The position numbers and the translations under genes were made by a program. Below the pieces are notes generated by a model that was not told the origin of the DNA, ran no database searches, and saw only the letters and a list, made by a program, of their open reading frames with translations. From contig NW_026251713.1 of the NCBI RefSeq assembly GCF_025024155.1, forward strand, positions 248,001 through 312,000: DNA of 64,000 nt, given 5' to 3'. The stretch is from Gamsiella multidivaricata. Its lineage: Eukaryota; Mortierellomycota; Mortierellomycetes; Mortierellales; Mortierellaceae. This document shows, piece after piece, positions 26,567 through 37,688 of this stretch (position 1 is the stretch's first letter; each line of letters begins with the position of its first letter).

Positions 26567-28742
26567 CTAGTCCGATTCTTCTGCTGCGACAACATCCAAG
26601 GTATCTTGCGCCAAAGTAACCCCGAGGTCTGCCTCTGGTGTGGCCAATTTCTGGGCCAGCTGCTCTGTCAAAGTGAAAGATCTCGAGTTGCGCCGTGAGG
26701 ACCTGTGCTTCATGAATGCACCCACTGCACCGAGGTAACCCTCGTGACGAAGGAATAGCGCTTTCATTGCGCCCTTGGACCAAAAGTTGATGGCATACGA
26801 AAGCGTATTCATCGTAATAGGATGGCCTGATATAGAATAAGAAGAATGAAAGACAGATCCAAGAAAGCAAACGTGAGCGGATGAACCGTGCACCTTGTTG
26901 CAAAAACCAACGACATTAGAGGGGTTCCTGCTCCTTACCTCGGATGAAGCATCCACCAAAGTAAATTCTGCTGAGCCCATGCGCCTGAGCATTCAGGTAC
27001 GCGATCTGTCCAATGTTGTTGCTATCAAAGTCAAAATGATTAGAATAATTTCGTTGTCAATGATTAGACACCCAGGAGATAAAAAAAGACTAGAGATCAA
27101 TGAAATTGTAGTGCCTCATTTGTGCTTCTTACCTGACCATGTACAACAATGATCTTGAGATGTCCTCCGGTTTGAACTGGCGCTTATCCACATTCTTCTT
27201 GAAGACTTTGCCCATCGAGGAGGCGATCGTTGTAGACTTGAGGCCGATCTTTGAATAATCAGCACCGTAAATGTCCCCTACCAGCATGTCGACGTTCCTG
27301 TTATCTCCTTCCTGGCTCGCTTCTAGCATTTCTGATTGACCGAAGCAACCTGGATCTTAGAGACCATGCTATTTATCAATGACAATCATAATTCGATTGA
27401 CGCATGCTGATCCTGGACCTACCGTCAAACGTCTTCGCTCCAGTCAATAGCGAAAGTAGACCCCAGAGAGTTCCTCCTCCTAGCTGCTCAAAGCACAGGT
27501 CCAAAGTAGATCAAGAGGTTAGGAGCTATCCTCAACTTCCTTTACCTGATGCGCAATATGCCGATGTAAATTTGGTCAAATCACCTACGGACGTTCCGCT
27601 GATTCTCTCAAAGGTGTTGGCGCTTGTCACTTTTAAAATACTATTAAATCGTCACACGTGCAAGGAGAGCCGAAAGGGTGAGTCTGGAGGTATACGAATG
27701 CTCATTTGCATCGTCGATGTGAAGAATGGTGAAGTCGGCGTAAACCATACCTGACTCCAGACCCAATATTGACCAGCTGTAGAAGGATTAAGGAAATCAA
27801 AAATTAGAGGTCAGCACGCAGTGTGAATTGAAAGCGAGAAGAGCAGGGTGCAGTTCCTTGCATTGACGTGCCATGTAAGGGAATGGATCGGCAGGGGTCT
27901 CTTCAAAGCACATTGGGTTGGCTTCGCTGTATGTGAAGACTTCGAACGGAATTTCCGTGATCAAAAAGTTGAGACCTACCAGTTATGATGCAACGGATAG
28001 ATTGTTGAGTCAGTACAACAGGCGGATAAACACTTTCCACGGCGTAAATATATAGACGGCATAGGACTTTTCTTACCAGTGATCAAACACTCCATCTCAT
28101 CCTCTTTTTCAATTGTCACTTTGAGCTCTTCCCTGAATCTTTCATAGTAGAGATGTGCACCTCCTCCTGTGGCCTTGATAACAAACTCGTGTCCTGGCCT
28201 GGTAGCTCTTGATTCCTCCAGCAGCTTGACGATAAAGGCGATGCATTCATCAATCTTTTCAGTCTCGAACTTTCGAAAGTTCAGTCGTCCGCCCTTGGTT
28301 CCACTCTTACGCGAGAAGTAAACGACCTTGGCGAGCGATCCTCCAACCTGTGTGGGATAAAGTTCAAGGGAATATGCTCAGTTTAATGATCCGCCCGTTC
28401 ACCCGGCTTTGATAGCAGCAGGGCATGGTATGAATGTGGTGATCCATTGACTTGTCTGAGCGAGACGAGAACATCGCAAGAGGTCAAAACGGAGTGGATC
28501 AATTGCATAGGATATGATCCGACCCAGCCAACAAGCGACAGTGAAGTATATGTGTCTATGTGTGTTTCTGTGCGTATGTGTGTGCATGTGTGTGTCGGGT
28601 ATAGTGTTGGTTGTCGCAGACGACTTACATCGACAGAGATCTGGGAGACATGCTCAGTGTTGGGCAGTTGAATGTCTCTGGCCTCCCCTTGGACGAGTAG
28701 TTCTTCATCGCAGATGGATGCACCAATCACGTTCATGGTCAT
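26567..28742 (-). CDS. Pantothenate kinase (eukaryotic PanK)
   Basis: The enzyme phosphorylates pantothenate, the first and rate-limiting step of coenzyme A synthesis. The N-terminus [20 protein letters not shown] leads to [20 protein letters not shown], the acetate-kinase-like nucleotide-binding core. Later exons give [73 protein letters not shown] and a gly-rich segment near the end, [15 protein letters not shown]. An extra tail of about 40 residues, ending VAAEESD, follows the usual C-terminus. The frame is open upstream of the chosen ATG, so a slightly longer start cannot be excluded. Intron 1 is CA-rich on the coding strand (TG-rich on plus, 28550-28600). The gene diverges from LAMTOR3 across 871 bp. 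Confidence 0.93.
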
Positions 28743-29613
28743 GCTGCGCTTGTCTTTGGTTTGATTTGTCAGGCGGCTTTGTCTGGTGGGGTGTTCCTGG
28801 TAGGGCAAGTCCTGATTGCTTTGTTGGGATGGATGCGAAGAAGGGGTAGAGTGGAGAGTGTGGAGTAAAAGCGGAGAGAGTCGAGCGACGACTGGCGGAG
28901 AAGGAAAAGAAAGAGCGGGCGCGCGAGAGAAGAGAGACAGACGATGAGAACGGAGAGGGTGGAGAAAGAAAGGGAAGATAGAGTGCCGCTGCGAAGAAAA
29001 GAGCAAAGACCTCCAATAAAAAAAAAAAAAAAAAAAAAAGGTGGGGAATGATAAAAAGTCCGAAGCTGCAGCCACTCAGCTGCCTGGCCGTTGAGGCCCG
29101 CACCAGCACCGAATAAATATCAGACTTGTCAATTGCTCAGTCATCGTCATTTGGGATCATCCCACGCCCACTGTTTGGGTGCTGTATCCTTAATCTGTAC
29201 GCCTAACCACAACAGCACCCATATCCATCTCCCTTTCTATGTGAACTACGGTGCTGATCCCTCCAGCTATCGACATGCGAAGACTGACTGACTGACTGGC
29301 CGACCGACTGCAGGAAAACCAGGCACACACGAGAATGTGATCCGATAAGAGTTGTCTGCCAAGTGAAAAAATAATAATTCAGTGTTGGTGGCACAAGAAA
29401 ATAATCTTTTCTGCGTGCCTGTCTGTCCGCCTGTCTGCCTACTTGCTTTGCTTGCTTGTAGTCGCATCACTTTCACACACTCGTCCATCGACTGGCCCAG
29501 CTCAAAAAGAACTCAATCCAGCGCCGCTCTTCTGATCAGACTACTACTCGTGTCGGACGACTCTCATTCAGGACTACAGGACAAGGGACCAGCAACACTA
29601 TCAGGACTCACTG
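28743..29613. promoter_or_regulatory. Divergent promoter, pantothenate kinase / LAMTOR3-like
   Basis: This is an 871-bp interval between outward-facing starts. It contains an A22 tract (29018-29039). The stretch 28850-29000 is pyrimidine-rich on the minus strand, directly upstream of the kinase gene. The small repeat CTGACTGACTGACTGGC lies near 29284-29300. No gene was seen. Confidence 0.55.
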
Positions 29614-30661
29614 ATGGCAGAGGTAACTGGAACAAAGCACGCTACCCTTGCCCTGGAAAGAATGGAATGCAGGCACAGCGCCACACCATCGACCCTGCTC
29701 ATCCTAAATGCTCCTCATCTTCATTGTCCGAACCTTGGCAGGAACTTGTCGTTCACTTTGAGAAACTCTTGACCAGGCAAGTATATATATATATACACAT
29801 ACACCGTTGAAGAAACCCCACCCACCCATTTCACACTCACTTTATAGGATGAACTCGATGCCAAGTTGATCATCACCAATCGGGAGCACACAGTACGGGA
29901 CTACCTCGTTCTTCTTAACTCCAAGTCGGTAGACTGACACCTTTATTTTTCTATTTTCTGCTATTCGTTTACTGACTTAGAGTCGATGGGCTCATATCTG
30001 CCGTGGTGACAGACCGCGATGGCGTTGTTCTACTAAGAGGTACATCCTGGATGAACACAAGAAGCCAGCGAAACCCATGGAAAGCAGTAAAACAAAAAAA
30101 GAGGGAGAGATAGCGACTAGTCTCTAACACGATATTTTACTTCACCGTATAGCCAATGCACCCAACATTACGCCTCCTTTCACAGACTCTGCCCTGGGCT
30201 GCACATTCGCACTAGCAAGCGACCAGGTATGGGCTAATGCCGGGCCTACTTGGATTCCACAGGAGAGATAAAAAGCGTACAACGCTACAACGACGCCTAA
30301 TCTTCTCTCTCTTTCACTACGCAATCCATTTGAATAATCAATAGGCGTCTAAACTTGGATTGAAAAAGAACAAGTCGATCGTGAGCATCTACGAATCATA
30401 CCAGCTGGTTCAGTTCAATCATGCTTCGCTTATCACCACATTTGTCGCGAGCAGCAACGCCAACACAGGTAAGTCGTCGATACAATGATGTGGATTTATC
30501 ACATACACTTGGACTCATGTCTTGGTGCTGCATTGCTGCCCTTATTGACATGTTCACTTTTCTGAAATGCAGGATTATTGCTGGAGCTGGGTACCGAGCT
30601 GGAGAGTGTCACACAGGTCATTGCGACGGCCCTTCACGAGAGACATAGCGGGGCCTTGTAA
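29614..30661 (+). CDS. Ragulator/LAMTOR3 (MP1)-like roadblock protein
   Basis: LAMTOR3 pairs with LAMTOR2 in the Ragulator complex, which anchors Rag GTPases to the lysosome or vacuole for TORC1 signalling. Seven exons (29614-29622, 29742-29780, 29848-29924, 29981-30039, 30153-30226, 30345-30468, 30573-30661) give 156 residues. The roadblock fold is clear: YLVLLNSKVDGLISAVVTD, TFALASDQASKLGLKKNKSI, LVQFNHASLITTFVASSNA and NTGLLLELG. All of these match animal LAMTOR3 in order. The protein has about 30 extra residues at the N-terminus. The 9-nt first coding exon (MAE) is the least certain part. A GC-donor alternative at 29775 would skip exon 3 and also stay in frame. Confidence 0.88.
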
Positions 30662-30848
30662 ATACGGTGTAGTAGCAAACAACGATCAGTCTGCAGCAGC
30701 AGCACGTGCCTTTTCTTATATAAACCAGATCAAAACGCTGTACACCCCTTAATTTCTTCGCGCGCGCTCGCGGCAAGTAACTTTTTCCATGCTGCAACTG
30801 CTTTTGGCTTTCGCTGTTTCTTTACATTCCTACACTCTTCACAACACA

Positions 30849-32872
30849 ATGGCGACCTTTTCATACAGTGTCGGCATCCCCATCTTCTGCGTCGGATTCA
30901 CAAACGATGACAACCTGATTCTTGCTGGTGGTGGCGGTGCAGGACGATCCGGCGTACAGAACAAAATCGTAAGGCATCTCTGCAACAACGCATGGCAACT
31001 GTCAAACGCCATCACCTGCATAGCATAATTGCAATTATAGAAGACTCAGTTTCTTCGTTCTGTCTCTTGCTCGCTCACTCGCTCAAACTCTTTAGAACAT
31101 CTACAGGGTCGACAGGACCAACAGGACCTTGCTTCCTCTTGTTGAAAAGCAACTCAACCGGGAAGAAGATGCACCCATGTCACTCAGTGTACACCCAAAG
31201 GTACCCCTCCGTTTTTCTTTCTTTTGGTCGGCCTTACTCGCGAATTAACCCTCGTCGATTATCATTTCTTGTATTGTTGTATCATATGCCTCTCAATTAT
31301 TCTTTTTTCTGAGCACTCATTCTGTTTTCTCTCTGTACTACCACGTTTTCGAGCTTCGAATAAACAGATGATTGACTTCTGATACTCTACCCATTGCTTT
31401 TCTACCATGGCTTTTAGGAATCCACAATGGCCTTTGGAATCAACAGTGCAATCAACAAAATCGAGGCAGGGGAGAATGAAAATTGCAGGATCTTTCAGTT
31501 TTCGGACGAGAGGTAATGCAACAATTACAGGACATGGACGGACAAATACGTGAGGATGATATCACGGTCATAAGGACAACCCAGAAAATAATCTTTACAA
31601 GGACATCTAATTGACCAATGGTTTCGAACAATGGTGTGTTTACGCTTAGGATCGAGCCGGTTCATAACAAGGGAACGTTGGCGAGCAAAAATCCTGACGA
31701 TTACCAGGTAATACTCTCGCCCCGGTATAATACTTTCTTGTCAGGATGCATGAGTGAATACCGTGGTATTTCGAATGCTGACTACGAACACCTCTTAATC
31801 GGAAACTACTAGAGAGTCACACGATTCAGCATGGACGGCACGAAGCTTGCAACTGGCGGCACCGATGGAGTTGTAAGTGAATCGACTTGTATCAGGTCTT
31901 CAAGCGTGAAATGGAGGGCATGGTAATATCTGAATTGACCTTTCAACAATCCGCTTTTGTACAATAATATTAGCTGGCTCTGCTGAAATACCCCACCCTC
32001 ACTCCAGTGATGCCAGTGACACAGTTCAAGGGACACGACATTCTTGATTTGGACTTCTCAGAGAACGGCTCGCATGTAAGATACCGGAAATTGATCCACC
32101 AAGACATCTGTCAATCTGTTTGTTACTTGCATAGAACCAGTAACACTGACATTGTTACGCTATTTTTCGGGTCTGACTTGACTTGAGCAGATTGCAGCGG
32201 TCTCGGCTCAGAATCTGTGGATCATTGCTGCGGGAACAGGTAGAGTGTTGGAAGTGATCACGAACCCGGTCCTGAACAAGAAGAAGCCGTTCGAATTTAG
32301 GACATGTCGCTTTGGAAGGGGAGCCTTCGCCAACATCCTGTACACGGTCGTGAATGGCGACAAGAGCCAGAAGCCGTTTGTTTGCATGTGGAGTACTACC
32401 ACCTGGACCCGTGTCCGTACGCTTGCCGTCGGACCCAGACCTATTACCGCCTGCACAATCAGGTAAAAAAAAATAAGACAATGAGAGTCTATCTATTTGG
32501 CAGAGGATACCGAGCCAAGACAGGAACCGAGGAGCCTTTTTGACCCATTTCCACGTTCGCTATCTCCTTCGACATAGCTCTGATGGCAAGTTGATCGCAT
32601 TTGGATCTTCGGATATGTACGTCCGGATCTGCAGCAGCAAGACTTTGCAGGTGCTGATGGCGGTCCCCAGGGCACACGTGCTGCCTATCACCTCCTTGGC
32701 ATTTAACAAGGACGCGTCGCTGCTAGCCAGTGGGTCCGTAGATGCGACATGCCATGTCATTTTAGTGCCAAAGACCTTCCCCAAGAACAATAGTTTTGTC
32801 ATGTTGGTCCTCGCCTTGCTGTTCTTGTTCCTCGCGGCCCTCGTTCAGATCTACCAGACTTATGAACTCTAA
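30849..32872 (+). CDS. SEC12: SEC12-like guanine nucleotide exchange factor for Sar1
   Basis: Sec12/PREB is an ER membrane protein that loads GTP on Sar1 and so starts COPII vesicle formation. Eight exons (30849-30968, 31096-31200, 31418-31512, 31650-31707, 31813-31872, 31974-32075, 32191-32462, 32578-32872) join in frame to 368 residues. The WD-type beta propeller starts with VGIPIFCVGFTNDDNLILAG and contains the K-loop region GGGGAGRSGVQNKI. Typical blades are FSMDGTKLATGGTDG, ILDLDFSENGSHIAAVS and SLAFNKDASLLASGSVDAT. The C-terminus has one membrane span (FVMLVLALLFLFLAALVQIY) and no long lumenal domain. The gene lies 187 bp downstream of LAMTOR3 on the same strand and converges on the CCR4-like gene. 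Confidence 0.93.
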
Positions 32873-33071
32873 ATGCACAGACCAATTCTGTTTGAGCTTT
32901 ACCCGTGCACTCTCATGAGCCATCAAACCAATTAATAAAAATCGCGACATGATAACAAGGCAGTCAGGGAGAGTTTATTTTTACAAGGATATTTTACATC
33001 GTGAGAAGGAAGAAGAATACAGTAATCAAGAAAGGAGCAACGATGTTGACGAGGAAAAAAACATTTTGTCT

Positions 33072-36019
33072 TCATCCACCTGTGTTGGCAACTTGTGAAA
33101 TGGGCATGTACTCGCGCTCCCGGAATATGGCCACCAATGGAATATGATCAGATGGGAAGTGCTGGCTCGGTAGTGCCGTCGGCATAGCAGCGCGCACCAC
33201 CATCGGTTCCGTGACCTCCTGCTTCTTGCTTGGTGAGTTTGAAGCTGAGACATTCGTCGTTGTCGTGCTCGTTGTCGGCTTCGTGAACAGTTTCGAAAAA
33301 TCAAGATGCGGAATCATCTTGACGGTCTTCTTCGCGACCTTTTTCCCACGCGCAGACGACAGGATCGGAGATATTGACAACGACGAAGCAAAAGACGAGG
33401 ATAGCGATGGCAGATCCATCTCCATTTCTGAGTCCAAGTCGGAGGAGCTCATGTTGACATCATGATGATTCGCCCCTGAAGTATCCGGAATTGTGCCGGG
33501 GCCCATCGCAGCCGTATGCCAAGTTAGATCCGGTTCAAAGTGATCCAAGAATCCCACGAGGCCGAGTGATGAAGGATCGTACAGCAGATAATCAATCGTT
33601 CCCTGGAATTTGCGCGTCACGTTGGTGAAGGGCAATATCGATGAGTTGTAGCTGTCAACCAATCCCAGATGATGGTGGAAGTATTTGCTCCCTGCCCTTG
33701 TAAATCGTCCAAAGTCGTTGCCGCCAAAATGGCACGTATCGATCTGGCCCGTCTTCAGAAAGTTGACCACAGAGCTGTCTGGCAAGGAGTTAAGATCGCC
33801 AGCAAGGATGGTCGGTATATGTTGCTTTGCACGAGATTGGTTCGGAGGATGAGGTGTCATGCCTGCTGTTGATCCTTCTGTCATTGCTGTCGCTGTCGCT
33901 GTTGCTGTTGCTGCCGTTTCTGCTATTGGAGTCGATGTTGATGTTGGTATTGATGCCACTGCCTCGGCCTTCAGTTCCTCCAGTTTCGATGTTAGAATGG
34001 CGGTCTGGAGCATCTTTGCGTCCGGAAAGGCTGGGTCTGCCAGCAGATGAGTTGTTGCCACCTGAATTTGCCGCTTCGTCCGCCTGTTTTCAAAGAACGC
34101 CACGACAGCTAAGTTGTGGAAGAGATTGAACCGTATAGCGGTGTCTCGTGCCATGGATGGGCGCTTGACATTGCAATCATCGAGCTCAACCTGGTTGAAC
34201 CGGAGGACATGATCGCTGAGCAGTTTGAAGCGACTATCAACAGGGAATAGGTCGTACAGAGCAGAAGGCATAAGCGTGAGTGAAAAAGGGGGTGGAGAGC
34301 GTTCCTTTGACGAAGGCAATAGGGCCGCTGGACGCAGAAACGTGTTTCCTGTTATAACTCTTTCTCGCGTAACGTGGAAATACATTCTAGATTGGCACGA
34401 ACGAGGAATGTGGTGGAACGAGTATTACCTGTCGCGGTAGAAGATGGCACAGCCATCCCGCATCTCGTAAATGTTCATCTTATACGCATGAATAGATTTG
34501 AACCCCAGGCGTGTTAAGCGCGGGTTGAAGTACTCTTCGTAGTCTTTGAGTTCCAGTTCCTAGGAGATTGCAAGGATGTCGGTGAAATTATTTAATCGAC
34601 TGCATAGGATACCGTATGAACGTTATATTTCCTGAATGTCTTTTTACTCTTTGCCTACCTGTAGACAAACGATATCTGCATCTGTAAACGCGACTTGGTT
34701 CAAGATAGCCTCTTTGCGGTAGTTCCAGTCCAGAAATGCAGGTTCACATCGAGCATCAAGCCTCGAAGCGTGACACAATTTGGGCGAGAGCACGTTCCAT
34801 GACATGACTACGAACGATTCTGCAAATCGAGGGTTGGAAGTAAAAAGAGGAGCTGTTAGGCGAATGCTAAATCGGTCTCAAGATCGTTTATCTATTAAAA
34901 GATTACAAAATATTCTTACTTGTATCCATAGACATGGGACTACTTGAGTCATAAACCCACTGGCGCTTTGGCAAAGCGACCAGGACATCGTCTGTTCAAA
35001 ATTCGGCAAAAAGACATTGAGGAAAGCAGAAACAGAAAATAGAGAGTAGATGAGTAACAGGCATTGGTGATAGCGAGAGCGTACATCAATAAGAGCGCCA
35101 CAGACGAAAGCAATGAGGCCAAAGACACGCGTTTATTATACTTGAACAGAAGAAGAAATTTGATGAGGCGTTTTGTCGCTCTGACTTACCGGCGAGAGAC
35201 GGGCCAAAGTCTTCTTCATAGAGCCACCCACGGGGTATGACACTGCTCAGCATTGAAAAACAAGAACAGTTTTTTTGTTGCGTCGTTACAGCGTTGTTCA
35301 CTGGGATCTGTTTGAATTCCTTGACCAGCTTTTGAGTAGCCAGTCAGTCAACCAAGTAGGCAGAAAAAAAAGGGATATCATGGGTCGACAAATACCCACC
35401 TGAGAGGAATAGGTGGATCCACAGGGCCGTAACGGTGATCGTCGTCTTCCATTTGAGGCGAACCAAAGTCGACCAAGGGCATCATATTCTGAAGCTGTGC
35501 CATGCGCTTAGCATGATAGGCCTGTGTTCGTACCCGTCGCCGTTGCGCCTTGCCCAGGCGAGATTCCTGTTGCACCTGTCCCTGGTCTTCACTCTGGCTC
35601 TGGCCCAGACGCTGCGCTTGTGTTTGCTGTTGCTGTTGACGATGCCCCTTGGAATGCTTGATGATACCGTGGTGAACAAGGGAGGGGTTGCCAGATGCAT
35701 TGAATGGGTTGCAATCAGGACTGATAGAACCATCGTTGTTAATGCTGATGTTACTGTTGCTGTTGCTGTTTCCAGTAGACGACTTTAGAGTGAGCTGGCG
35801 CTTTTGTCCTGGAGGAGACCAAGCAGCAGCCTCGGATAAGGAAGGCCAGGATGACTCATAGCCAGAATCGGCGGGACTCCCGCCGAGGAGCGCAGGAGTG
35901 ATGGAAGACGAGGCGGCGGACAGGTTGATGACGGCGGCGGCTGAGCAAGATGAGTGGGTGGACTGGATGTCGATGGGGGCTGTCGCGGGTGGTGCGACCA
36001 TCTCGAGGACGGATGCCAT
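33072..36019 (-). CDS. CCR4-family exonuclease/deadenylase (EEP fold), without leucine-rich repeats
   Basis: This endonuclease/exonuclease/phosphatase-fold protein belongs to the Ccr4/Ngl/nocturnin group, which removes poly(A) or trims RNA 3' ends. Six exons (35400-36019, 35190-35242, 34920-34991, 34659-34819, 34439-34560, 33072-34233) give 729 residues. Catalytic landmarks appear in order: VVMSWNVLSP, DADIVCLQELELKDY, VATTHLLADP, ILAGDLNSLPDSSVV, FQGTIDYLLYDP and FPSDHIPLVA. The Asn, Glu, Asp and His positions expected for the fold are kept. The first 206 residues are Ser/Gln-rich and probably disordered, with no Ccr4-type leucine-rich repeats. Two low-complexity inserts interrupt the nuclease domain. 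The one between IDYLLYDP and the last motif is over 100 residues long. Ngl-type function is more likely than true Ccr4, but this is inference. Confidence 0.92.
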
Positions 36020-36413
36020 TCGTGCGTATATCTTGAGGGACTATGTGATGAGGTATAGATGGGGGAGGGGTTGGTGGTGTCGAGGGTCGAGGAGGATGGA
36101 ATGAGGTGAAAAAATAAGGAGAGGGAAGGGGGAAAGAGGGGGAAAGAGGGGGAAAGGGCGGAAGAGGTGGTAAGTGCGGGAATGGAGTGTGTGTGGGACA
36201 AAAAAGTGTGGTAGAAAGGTTAAAGAAGCAACTGAACTGCTTGCTATATACATATATATATATAGCGTGAAAAAAACTCGGCCGCTTGGGATTGGAAGCA
36301 AAGGGGGGCTTCATTCGCGAAGGAGAATGATGAATGATGAACGAGAATCATTCGCTCGAGACGCTGGTTTATCTTCCGCGGCATGCTGTGGCATTGATAT
36401 TTGGATTTGTCCT
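36020..36413 (-). promoter_or_regulatory. Upstream region of the CCR4-family gene
   Basis: No gene was seen. The stretch 36060-36190 is pyrimidine-rich on the coding (minus) strand, including a GGGGGAAAGA-type tandem motif on plus (36127-36160). A short (TA)n run follows near 36247-36263. Confidence 0.5.
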
Positions 36414-37027
36414 TCATATTTCGATATACAACTTTAATAAGACTCTTACTTTATGTGTCGCCTGGCGCTGGTGCTGTTGGTGTGGGATGGGTAAGAGGCA
36501 TTGGCGGAGTAAAGAGCCTGTCAATAACACGGGGCGAAAGGTGGGCCTCTGGAAGGAAGGAGCTCCCCTGCGATGTCTGGCCGCCTTGGTCTTACGATCC
36601 TGGAGCACCGGGGCGGCTTCGACATATGCCTTGTCAATCTTGCTCGCCTTGACAACAGCTGTCGATGGCTCTGTAGAGCCCGATGTAGCCCCTGTTCCTA
36701 GATCTAAGGTAGATGCAGTCCTCGAGAGATCCGCTAACGAGGACGGCGGCACCGCATCCACCGGCGATACCTGCTATCACCAGATAGTTGAAGGCTAGGA
36801 CGGGAATATGGGCAAGAATAGTTAAAACAGGATAACGGCACACAATAAAAGGTCCAATATTCAGTGAAGATACTGAAGATACTATACAAAACGCTAGCCA
36901 TGGCGGACACGTCCAGGTATCAAAGCAAAGTGAGCGACAATGCCTTACCTGACAGAGGACGCTGCACGAAGATGTCGACTTGTCTCCTCCTACACGGTCC
37001 ACCAATAGCCCGCGACTCGTTACCCAT
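36414..37027 (-). CDS. Unresolved small gene with a candidate membrane span
   Basis: On the minus strand an exon (about 36959-37084 or from the ATG at 37025-37027) encodes MGNESRAIGGPCRRRQVDIF and ends at a good GTAAGG donor. It joins in frame to an exon starting AFNYLVIAGIAGGCGAAVLV, which looks like a membrane span, and this frame stops at 36634. A different frame over the same bases stays open to 36414 and also looks coding (AVVKASKIDKAYVEAAPVLQ). The two cannot both be one simple product. A missed splice, a sequencing indel or genuine dual coding could explain it. I do not recognise the family. The true start may lie upstream, because the frame is open to an acceptor at 37084. Confidence 0.4.
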
Positions 37028-37688
37028 TTTCTGAGGCAGCCATATCAGCAGTCGTCTGCGGATGTTTGTAATCCCTGTAGCCTACAAAGAGAGAAATGAG
37101 GGTGTGTCGGTATTTTTTTACCAGCAGGTGTAAATGAAAACGTAGCAGTGGTAGGCAAGGCCGCCTATCTCGTTCATCTTCCGTGCACAGAAGAAAGCCT
37201 TTTGAAATTCTTTATACTCCCTCACTGGTACGTGTTTTCCTAATGTGCGCTGTTAGGAAAATAATGTTACCCTTCCGCCTCCCAAAAAACGTACCATGCT
37301 GTAAAGAACGACTCTATCACAATCTCCAATGCCCTTCAGCGCAAATGAAAAATCTTGCAGAAGTACATCTCTTGCTGTTCCGTTGTATGGCCAAAGGTCA
37401 TAGGAGGCAATATGTGTTTTGGTGGTTACTGTCCAGGCAAGCACGGTGGCACCCAGTGGGAGAGGAGGTGGAGGCTGTGTACATTTGCCTTCCGATCCAT
37501 GTTTCAAAGTCAGCATGGTGACTGTTTGGCCACCAAACGAATGCGCAGGCGGACAATCCCCCTCCTCCAATCACGTCACTTCTTCGACTTCGACTTCACC
37601 ACGTCCACCCCTCTCCCTCTCCCATTCTCACATCTCAACCATTCCTCGCATAAGCTCTCATCGTCGCCAAGGAAAGAGATAGCGCACC
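37028..37688. promoter_or_regulatory. Divergent interval upstream of HSE1
   Basis: This interval separates the unresolved small minus-strand gene from HSE1. The last 120 bases before the HSE1 ATG are pyrimidine-rich on the plus strand. A 105-codon minus frame (37253-37570) has no ATG at its upstream end and no family resemblance. It may be chance or an upstream exon of the small gene. Confidence 0.4.

Noticed and set aside
37253..37570. 105-codon minus frame upstream of HSE1
   Set aside because: It begins at a non-ATG codon and shows no family resemblance. At most it is an upstream exon of the unresolved small gene.
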